Shown in pieces: positions 43,724 through 54,115 of a stretch of 64,000 nt of DNA. Source of the DNA: Semisulcospira habei (Eukaryota; Mollusca; Gastropoda; Semisulcospiridae); NCBI GenBank assembly GCA_036245525.1, contig BTPG01000003.1:193173021-193237020 (forward strand), given 5' to 3'. Every line of letters starts with the position of its first letter. Within the stretch, counting starts at the first letter, position 1. Made by a program: the position numbers and the translations under genes. The notes beneath the pieces were generated by a model. The model searched no databases. It worked only from the letters and a program-made list of their open reading frames with translations, and was not told the origin of the DNA.

Positions 43724-46700
43724 ACACACACGCACGCACGCATGCATGTACGCACACACACTCGTACACAAAAACAAACAAACACACAAAGACCAATCAG
43801 ATAAACAAACAAAACGAAAAAGCAAAAATACCCCAACAGCAATAGTATTAAAAAATAACCAAAAAAACAACAAACAGCAACAGCAACAACAGCAAAACCA
43901 CTCTAATACAATACCACACACACAACAAAAACAAAGCCAACAAACAACAACATAACCAGCCAACCAACCAATCAACCATCGATCCATCCAGACAACCCAC
44001 CAACCAGCCAACCACTTACCCTCGTGGTATGTGTCCGATGACCTCAACTTTGAACTCCTCATGAAGATTGAGGTAGTAGGAGCACAGCGTAGCGCCGATG
44101 ATCTATGCGAATGAAAGGAAAAAAACATTTTAAATTCATTAATTATTCATTCTCGAAACGCATTTTAGACTACGTAACGATACACGGGGGAAAGGGAAAA
44201 TGTGCGAACACCACTGACCTAACTGCAAGAGGCAAAGAACTACATGAGCCCCCGCAGTTGCGAGGGCTCATGAAGTTTTTTGCCTCTTGCTGACCCCATT
44301 CTTATCCGTGTGAAAAAAATATGGTTGTGGATATTCATCAGATTGTAGCGCTGACGCTGTCAATATTTTATAAACTAAAAACATGAAACAGGGAAACGGT
44401 TAAAAAAAATTGCCATTATATTGCCATTGAGATTATCACATCATAGTTATTAATTCTGCGTACATGGGTGCCCGTGTGCCTGGGGCATGTGTGTGCGCTT
44501 TTTACACAGCTTGACTTATCCATTTTTACTTTCAGTTTACATATTTATATGCTCCCGTCCAAATTGGAACTGCCCCTTCGTGGGATATATATAGTCTTTT
44601 TGACTTGACTTGATTATGATGAACTAGTCTATATACCATGAAGCTCTCTTCCCGTCCATATCCATATATTCTAGACAGACACCACTTCTTCTCCTCCACT
44701 CCCCACTACTCCTCCACCCCCCCCCACCCCCACCCCACACACACACTGTCTCCTTCTCTATCGCCTCCAGGTCAGTGAAGCAGCAGACAGACAGAATAAT
44801 TACTCCAAGAGTTGCCCCTCGGGGGGAATAGGAGTCATTTTTTTCCCACACCGCGCCGTTAGGCACTACCGCACTTTATCGATCAAACCTAAATAAATAT
44901 TGTATACAGGCTATACAGGAAAAGCGTGTGCGTCCGAAGCACTGACGGTAAGGAAATGTTCTCTTCGGGCCGACTGTCCGCCTGAGCCGGCCTGCGCACG
45001 GCATGGCCGTGCGCGGCTCTGGCTGATGTCGGCACTACATTTGTGACCAGCGACAGGGCATGCATATTCGTAGATCTACACTAGGAATGACTGTACCATA
45101 CAGTGGCTTAGGAAAATAGTTTCTTTGTTCAGTGTGGCAGCGTGCCCATGTTACTCTCCAGCCTCCCAAAATAAAATACCGGGAACTGGAGCCAGCGGGG
45201 GGGGGGGGGGGGGGGGGGGCGGGGGTGACCGGGGGGGGGGGGGTAAGGGTGGGGGTGGGGGTAAGGGTGAGCTGGGTGGGGTGGGGTGGGGGGGGGGAGA
45301 TTTTTAAGGAAAAAGCAACAGTCCCACCTCGTAACTAAAACTCAAACGAAAAATCATAATCGAATATCCCCCCCCCCCTCCCCCTCTCCGTCCCCCCCTT
45401 TTGCTTTTTCAAATTTTTATTTTTGTCTCCAAAGTACAATTAAAAAAAAAGGAATAAAATCTTACGATTTCTTTCGCCAAAAATATTTTCACTCAAAATG
45501 TGTTTTCTCCAAAAATATTGCGGGTGCCAGGGGATACTCTGGACCCCTCTACGTTTTCTTGTTGGGACGGGGGAAGGGTGGCGGAGGGAGGAGGGGGAGG
45601 GGAGGGAAGGCATGGCTCTCCCCTCCTCTGTTGGTTCTTCGCTTGAAGAACACGGTACTAGATGGGGGCAACAATCAAAAGGGTGCCGGGTGTGTGTGTG
45701 TGTGGGGTGGGGGGTGGGGGGTGGGGGGAGGGGGAGATGGAAGGGGGGAGGGGGTGTTTGGGGGGAGGGGGCACACGAGAATCCATGTCGCACTGAATCC
45801 TCAACATGAGCGGCCTTGTGCCGGAGACCGGGATTGCTAGTTACGTAAGTGGCGGTCTACTCGCAAAAAAACAAAGTTATTCCTGAAGCCGACGCATCTT
45901 GAGCCAGTCGCATGAATGAGATTAGTCCTGCGCCAGCCACTAAGCAAGGTGCTCCGCTAAGGCGGAGCACCTTGCTTAGTGGCTGGCGCAGGACTAAGCT
46001 CACGCACATGCAACGGACCCCTTTTGCGTACCGGCATTTGGGGATGTCTAGCCATGTCTGGTCCGGTCACTGTGAATCCTAACAGGAACAAGAATCGTGC
46101 ATTCTGGCTTGCTTTATTAGCATCAACACTGTAGAGAAAATATGAACCCAATACAACTGCAAGAGGCATAGATCTTCATGAGCCCTCCACAAGTTGCGGG
46201 GGGTGGGGGGGCTCATGAAGATCTAAGCCTCTTTCTGAAACCACTTTGTATCCCTGCTCGGGCCTTGGAGGGCTGGAGTTCTTTGGCGATAAACTGACAC
46301 AGATTTCAGAAACAAAGTCTGCGTCCATAGTTAATGACGCCGGGAACCCGTTTAAACACAAAATCCAATGCACAAGGCTCTCTAAAAAAATTACATTTGT
46401 TTCTCTTTCTGACCGTCACCATGGCAAATTTCGAATAAGGTCGGTGTTACCTGATGAGTTTGAGACTTCGAGTTTCAGTTGAGCGCTCCGGGCAACAGAT
46501 AATGATTTAATGCAGCGCTAATGGACCATCTCAGTGCAATTATGCCATCGTCGTGTTGACGGCATTACTCCAGGGATACATCATGATACTAAATAAACCA
46601 CTGACCCTTTCGATGCTAGCTAGTGCTCACTGCAGTAGATGGAAAGTGAGTATTTAACACGGCCTTGGCTGCCTGGAAAACGTAAACTGGATCAGGTCTC

Positions 46701-49700
46701 AAGAGGCATAGATCCTCATGAGCTTCCGCATATGCGAGGACTCATGAGGTTCTTTGCCTCTTGCTGGCACTATTCACATCCGTGGGGACAGGGTTGGCTC
46801 AGGTGGTAGCGAGAGTCGGACTCGTGATTGTAAGGTCGTGGGTTCGAAGCCCGGTGGCTTTGGGGTCACATTTTGTACAGACCCTATTCGGTTATCCCGT
46901 TCTTGAAATCACCTTCGTGGTGGCGAAAGACGTTAACCCTTTTAGCCCCCGATCCCTACAGCAGGAAATGTCTTGAACAGGGTAATTCAAGGGTAGCGCC
47001 AGATTAGCTTGGCGCCTGAAGGCGCCAAGCTAATCTGGCACTACCCTTGAATTATCATGGTCAAGCCATCTCACGTATCTGGTACATAGTCGTTAAGCAA
47101 CACCTCCAAAAGTTGAGGAATGGGACCTTGGAGCTGAAAGGGTTAAGCCGTAAACATTTTAAAAAAAAAATCTCCGTATTCCTTTATATTCGATGCTGAA
47201 TTTGGCCCTACTTTCAAAGACGTCAAACTGCAGTCCATTGGCGGTGAAGAGGTCAAGTCCTTTACGTGAGAAAACAACACATGTGTGCCGGTCTGTGATT
47301 CTGGACGTTACGGTTGGAAGCCATAAGTTCCAAAGTCACAGGGCAGCACACTAATTAGCCTAATGCGTTGGGCTCTGGAGAGGAAACGGCGGAATAATTA
47401 TTTAGTGCGGCTAGGTCAGCATGACGTTGTTCTGGGCACGCGCGGGTACTCAAAGGACAGTGCTATTTCAGTCATTTCTGTTTGCAATCAAATACGCAGC
47501 TCTATCCAGATCAACATGCAACCCCATCATTGCCAGTGCACTCAGACTGTTTTTGAAATCATTTAAATTCGACGTAAAAAAATGCCCAGCCGTCAAAGGA
47601 ACATGGATGAAATCAAAGCGGTTTCAGCAAGAGGAATAGATCTTCATGAGCCCCCGCAACTGCGGGGGCTCATGAGGATCTATACCTCTAGCAGTTGGAT
47701 CGTGTTCACTTTTTCTAGGCAGTGAGGGCCCGGTGGAGGGTGGGTGGGGGGAGGGGGTGCTTTAGGGGGTGGGGTGGGGGGAAGTGGGGTAGTTCGGCTT
47801 TGTGCGTGTTGATGAACTAAAATGTCGTATTGTTTGTTTGTTTTCTTCATTCCAGATCGCTAGCTTGACTCACGAGAATCTATACCCCTTGCAGTTGGAT
47901 GGTATTCAATGATTCTTGTTAGTCAAGGGCTTAAAACAGGTTTCAGTGCAAACCCACCCACAAACACCGGCCTCGCCTACATCTAGGAACGGATTACTAT
48001 TTCAGTGAATCAGAAAATCATTTGGAATCACAGGCAGGCGACATTGGCTATTCTCGGGTCCAAGCGCCCGAAAATATGTCGACGTCATCAATTCTGTATG
48101 AATCGGCTATATTGCTGAAGCTTCGCGACCGAAATGGCCCGCCGATAGATAACGAAATGATTGAATGATAGATCTTGTTTTTCGCCATGCAAAGCAGCGA
48201 GGGTCATGCAGACGGCTAGATGATGAAATGAAACGGCAAGTAACAACGTACTTTTGTCCGTTAAGGTCCTGGGGCATCCCCTGTATTCAAAAGAACTGCG
48301 TTTCAATCAAAAAATGTAAACAAATCGGGTTGTTTTTGTTTGAAGACATCGGCTGGACAAGTACGCCACCAGACACACAGACACGGTGAATTCTGTACAC
48401 ACTATTAAAATACACAATGAACACTTTGCAAAATAAATATTTTAAACCCTTAACTGACAGAGTATGTTTCTTAAAATCTTAGTTAACTCAACTCCAAAGA
48501 GTAGTCGAAGGAACATGGATGGAAAGCGGTGTCAGCAAGAGGCATAGATCCTCATGAGCCCCCGCAACTGCGGGGGCTCACGAGGATGTCTCTTGCAGCT
48601 GGATCGTGTTCACTTTTCCTCAGCACTTTTTCTTACCACTATGAGCTCTATGGGGATGGGGACCCGCATCCGAGGGCAGTGTTTTTTGTTGTTGTTGATG
48701 CCGTCCCTGATGAGGACGAGGACCACCATGGCGGAGATAGACGCCGTCATGGTCACGTAGTTCACCTGGTTCAGGTTCATGAGGAAGTCACGATAACCCT
48801 GCAAGATAGGTCCTCACGAATATGAGCTAGACCACGAATATCAGACAAGTTACGAATATTAGACTTGTTTACGAATATTAGACAGGTCATGAATATTCAA
48901 CAGGACAATACTATTAGACAGCTAGGTCACAAATATTTGACGGGTTACGACAGATCGAGAGCATTAGACAGATCGCGAATATGAGACAGATCAATAATAC
49001 TAGACAGGTCGCGAATATTAGACAGGTCACGAATAATATACAGGTCACGAACATTAGACAGATCAAGAAGATTCGACAGGTCATGAATATTAGACAGGTC
49101 GCGAATATTAGACAGATCAAGAATACTAGTCAGGTGGCGAATATTAGATAGGTCGCGAATATTAGACAGATCAAGAATACTAGACAGATCGCGAATATTA
49201 GACAGGTGGCGAATATTAGACAGGTCACTAATATTAGACAGATCAAGAATATTAGACAGGTCGCAAATATTAGACAGATAAAGAATATTAGACAGGTCGC
49301 GAAATTTAAACAGGTCGCAAATATTAGACAGATCAAAAATATTAGACAGGTCGCGAATATTAGACAGGTCACGAATATTAGACAGATCAAGAATAGTAGA
49401 CAGTTGGCAAATATTAGACAGGTCACGAATATTAGACAGATCAAGAATACTAGACAGGTCGCGAATATTAGACAGGTTACGAATATTAGACAGAATAGGA
49501 ATACTAGACAGGTCGCGGATATTAGACAGGTCGCGAATATTAGACAGATAAGAAACATGAAAGTGAACAAACTACGCACCACGTGAATGTCCTGTGTCTG
49601 TCTTGCACTGTTTGTCTTTAGAGTGAATGCGTGTGGGTCACCGGCGTGCGCGTTGGGTTCAGTTCGCGGCTCTTTGAGCCCATTCGCCGAATTGGGAAAA

Positions 49701-51678
49701 AGCGTCTATATAATAACCGGTATTAACTCAGACCCAAGAATCATGCAACGTAGACTTAGACGAATGAGCCGCTGTCTTGATCCTGAGGGATGCAGACGAC
49801 AGATAGAACTAATGAGTTCAACCAGAGACACAGATCCTCACGAGACGCATCAGCACGCAGGGGCAGATGAGGGCACAGACCTCTTGCAGATGCTTGGGTC
49901 TAGAGAGTCCAGTGCACATCTGGATGGGACTACAGGAGCCGCTAAATTGGCCCACAGGGATGTAGAGGATGGAGCGATTAGGTTCACATTTTAGGAAGAG
50001 ATAATCGTGAACTCTCGCAGACAACGAAATTGAAAGAAAAGGAGCCAGCAAGTGTCACAAATCACAAAAAAACCTGAATAGGTTGCAGGGACCCATGTTG
50101 ATCTACTGTATGTCTTTTGCCAATAAAAGCTGCCGCTGTGCTGCTGAATGCTTGAAACAAGGAAGAGGAGGAAAACGACGAAGAGGAAATAAATGACGCC
50201 ACAAGAGGCATAGATCCTCACGAGACCCCGCAGTTTGCGGGGGCTCATGTGGATCTATGCCTCTGGCATATCTCTGGTTTGGGGCTTATGGTGATCTTTA
50301 CTGCCGCTATTTGGCAAAAGCCAGTTATGTCTATCTTTGAGAAAAGCGAAATTTTCATTGTTATACAATGAAAATCTCGCTTTTCTAAAAAATAAACACT
50401 GTTTTTTTTGCCAAATAAAGGCAGTATACCTCTAACACTCCACCTACATAATAATTATATTGAGATGTCTGAAGATCTATGCTTCTTACACAACACTAAC
50501 ATGGATGGTCTATGCCTTTTACGCTATAAATAAAAAAGGTAAAAAAAAGAAAAAGAAAAAGAAAAAGAGAAAGACGGATGTTCAAGGTTTAACGTTTTTG
50601 TCCAACACAAAGGTGATTTCAGGGCACAGAAGAGAGTCTGAACAAATTGTGACCCTTGCTGGGTTCGAACCTGTGATCTATCGGACGAAAATCGAACGCT
50701 CTAGCTACAACCTGAGCTACTCAGCTTCCCGCTCGCAGCTGAGGAGATCAACTTAGTTGAACCAGTCACTGTACTGGCACACAGGGATGTAAAAGATGGA
50801 GTGACATGATGTCAAAAGACAGCAAGAGGTATAGATCCTCATGGGCCCCCGCTGAAAGCGGGGGCTCATGAGGATCTATGCCTCTTGCAGATTGGTGTTA
50901 GAGGCTCACGAGGCACTGTGCCTCTTGCACTACACACTTCAGACCTCTTACACTACCACACTTACATAGAGAAGTGTCAGAGAGGAGCGTTATAGGATGT
51001 CAAAAGACAGCAAGAGGCACTGATCCTCACGAGCAGGCCCCCCCCCCTCCCCCTCCGCTGAAAGCGGGGGGCTCATGAGAATCTACGCCTCTTGCAGATA
51101 GCTGTTAGAGGCTCATGATGATCTGTTCCTCCAACACTACACACTTCAGGCCTCTTACACAACTACACTCACATAGAGGAGTTTGAACGGCCCGCTGTAT
51201 TGTCCCACGGGGATGCCGAAGATGGAGTGAAGCTGGGAAGACAACACGTGCACCGCGGCGCCTGTGGTGAAGCCGCTGATCAGAGGGTCTGACAGGAACG
51301 TGGTGAGAAACCCCAGCCTCACCAGGCCCAGGAAAATCTGCAACAGCGCAAAATCGATGGAAAATATTTTTGTTCTCCATTAAGTTAACAGCATGCGACA
51401 GGAAGCAATAACCCCTCCACTGCGGCTACCAGTGGACGCGTGTTGCGTTTTTGAGATCACGGATTTTGATTAAACGCCAAAGATCCCAGCCGTCAAAGGA
51501 ACGTGGATACAAAGTGGTTTCAGCAAGAGGCATAGATCCTCATGAGCCCCCGCAATTGCGGGGGCTCATGAGGATCTATACCTCTTGCAGTGTGGTGTTC
51601 TATTTTTTCCTTGGAAGTGAAGGGGGTTATCACAGCGTGCAAAGAAACACACGAGGAAATCAATAAATGCAAATGGGA

Positions 51679-51766
<88 letters not shown>

Positions 51767-52882
51767 TGAAGTAAAATATGTATTCAAGGACATCTATAGA
51801 CAGTTGAAAATACACCATTTGAGTACATTCTGCTATAATTTACATTTGCGAAAAGTCATATAAGCTCGCGTTGATGAATGATCAAAATAAATAAAGGGAT
51901 TTTGGTCTACATCCGTGCACATATAAAGAGAATAAAATAAATAGAAAATCTGTCTTCTCACATCTGTACACTATCTGTTACAATAAAGAACACGCACAGT
52001 TCAAAGCAGTCAAATGAAGAGGACAAGTTTAACAGGTCTGGGCCTGGGTGCACAACAGCCTTCTAACGCTCAAAATAGTTTTAAAAGTGAAAATTTACAA
52101 ATGTTTTGTAAAAATCGTGTTTTGCGCACTTATATGCGGTGCACCACAGGCTTCTAGCTCTTAAAACAGTTTTAAAAGTGAAAATTAAAAATCGTTTTTA
52201 AAAATCGTGCTTAGCGCGCTTAGATGCGGTGCACGGAAGTTTTAACATTGTTTTAGCGACGATTTTTGCTTGTAACTTTAGAAGTGCTCCGGCGGAGCTA
52301 TTCTAAACGCGCTAAAACGCTTTTAAACTGAATGGACGCTGACTGGGCGCCATTTTTAATTAGAATTCGACAACATCAGCGAAGAAAAAAAAGAGATCAC
52401 TGTATCCTTTGACGGAATACAATGACGAACATCGGTTTCAGCGTTTGAGATTTACTGAGAAGGGCTAAAAAGCCTTGGGAAGTGAAATATTGTCTGATAA
52501 AACTGCGGAGGTCAGCTGGCGTAACACAACCCAACTTTGTATATAATTATAATACACTCGATTACCATCAATGCCACAGTAACGCAGTCAGTACGGTGCA
52601 CGCTCAGAAATGTCACTCTTAACACCATGACCTGCGTGGTTCGAGCCACAGCCTTTCCGGTTTTTTTTTCCCTTGTTCGTTTATTTGTTATTATTGTGCT
52701 GCACATATTTAATTATTTCCATATTCCTCCAGCAGGACTGCTTCCTCTGCTGATAATTTTTTTATTTTTATTTTTATTTTTTGCATTTGTTGAATAGTCT
52801 CCGCCGGACTTGGAGCAACAATCTTGGCCGGAATGGAACTGACGTGTTTTGAGGCAATAAAGTTAATTGACGTCAATCTTAT

Positions 52883-52924
<42 letters not shown>

Positions 52925-54066
52925 CAAACTTTCAGTTCGTCAGCTATCGTTTCACATCATTCCTTCAGTTGCATCTTCGTAATCAGAAAAAAGTTGCAAA
53001 TTGTTTGTATACATATTCTGAACCGGCCTAAATATTAATAAATTGTGGTGTAACTGTCTTTGCTAATCATGTTTATATTTTTATTGGGATTTTCTGTCCA
53101 TGCTAGTGATTATAAGTCTTTACTGCGAATGAACTCTTTAAGGAACCCCCTCTCAGTCTATTTATATATCGTTGACGTAGTGCGGTAGACAATTTTTAGC
53201 TAAACCGTTGTTATTTTTTTGTTTAGAAACGTGTCACGCACCAGTTTTAAAAGTGTTTTTAAACCTCTGTTAACTAAAACGACTTTAACTTTAAAGTGCT
53301 TTTAATTTAGAAGGCTGTTGTGCACCCGGCCTCTTCTCTCAAACGAATTCATCAGTTGATCTGAAACATTATCACACTGGCTGTCTCTCTCGGTTCCCTA
53401 CCATCAGCGGTAGCAAATAGTGGGAGACAACCAGTGTGCGACTTTCTGAACGCTAAGTCCAAGCTGAAATCCCCAAATTTGATAGCTGCCATCCTGAGAC
53501 AAAACACTCTAGTTTAGGAGACACAAAAATGTCTATCAAGCTTGTTAAACGATGTTGCCATAATAATATATTATGGCACTGATCATGATAGTTCAAGGGT
53601 GGTGAGAGAATAGCTTGGCGCCTACAGGCGCCAAGCTATTCTGGCACCACCTTTGAACTATCATGGTCGATACTGCTCCTGCTGTAGTATATCAGGGTTG
53701 AATGAGTTAACTACACGGATGTCAAGGACAAGATAGAATCAGGGGTTAAACAAGTCACAAACCTGCAACACGCCAACAGCAAAAGTGACGGACATGGCGT
53801 ACGCCACCTTGATGGCTTCGAGTTCCGATTTGGCGTTTGAACTTATCGGCCAACTTCCGGTTCCGTTTACCTAGAGAAGATAATAAAATCGATTAAAAAA
53901 ATGAAGTCGAGTTTTTAACATGGGATCGATGTGTTTTTCTAATCACCGCTCGAATCTTTAAACTCGATCAGAAAATAAAGACCACACAATGTCCAAAGAA
54001 GGAACCCCGGCACGTCTTGCAGACTGAGAAAATAGGCTGGGGTAGGCTGGGGTGGAGGGGTGGTGC

Positions 54067-54115
<49 letters not shown>

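Noticed and set aside
43457..44128. 223-codon minus-strand frame rich in Cys, Val and Phe
   Set aside because: Translation of A/C-rich low-complexity DNA, and it overlaps the real SLC26 exon 6 in another frame.
45125..45338. Glycine-rich short proteins
   Set aside because: Translation of the poly-G tract.
46448..46475. Hammerhead-like CTGATGAG
   Set aside because: No GAAA or complementary stem I nearby.
46784..46860. tRNA gene
   Set aside because: A and B boxes are present but the acceptor and anticodon stems do not pair well and it is joined to a SINE body.
49130..49586. Long open frames on both strands (NIRQV- and LIFATC-type repeats)
   Set aside because: The 18-bp minisatellite unit is a multiple of three and lacks stops, so both strands stay open by composition. 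It lies in an SLC26 intron.
47627..51588. CRISPR-like array of palindromic repeats
   Set aside because: Spacing is irregular, flanks are shared rather than unique spacers, and the genome is eukaryotic. These are MITE hairpins.
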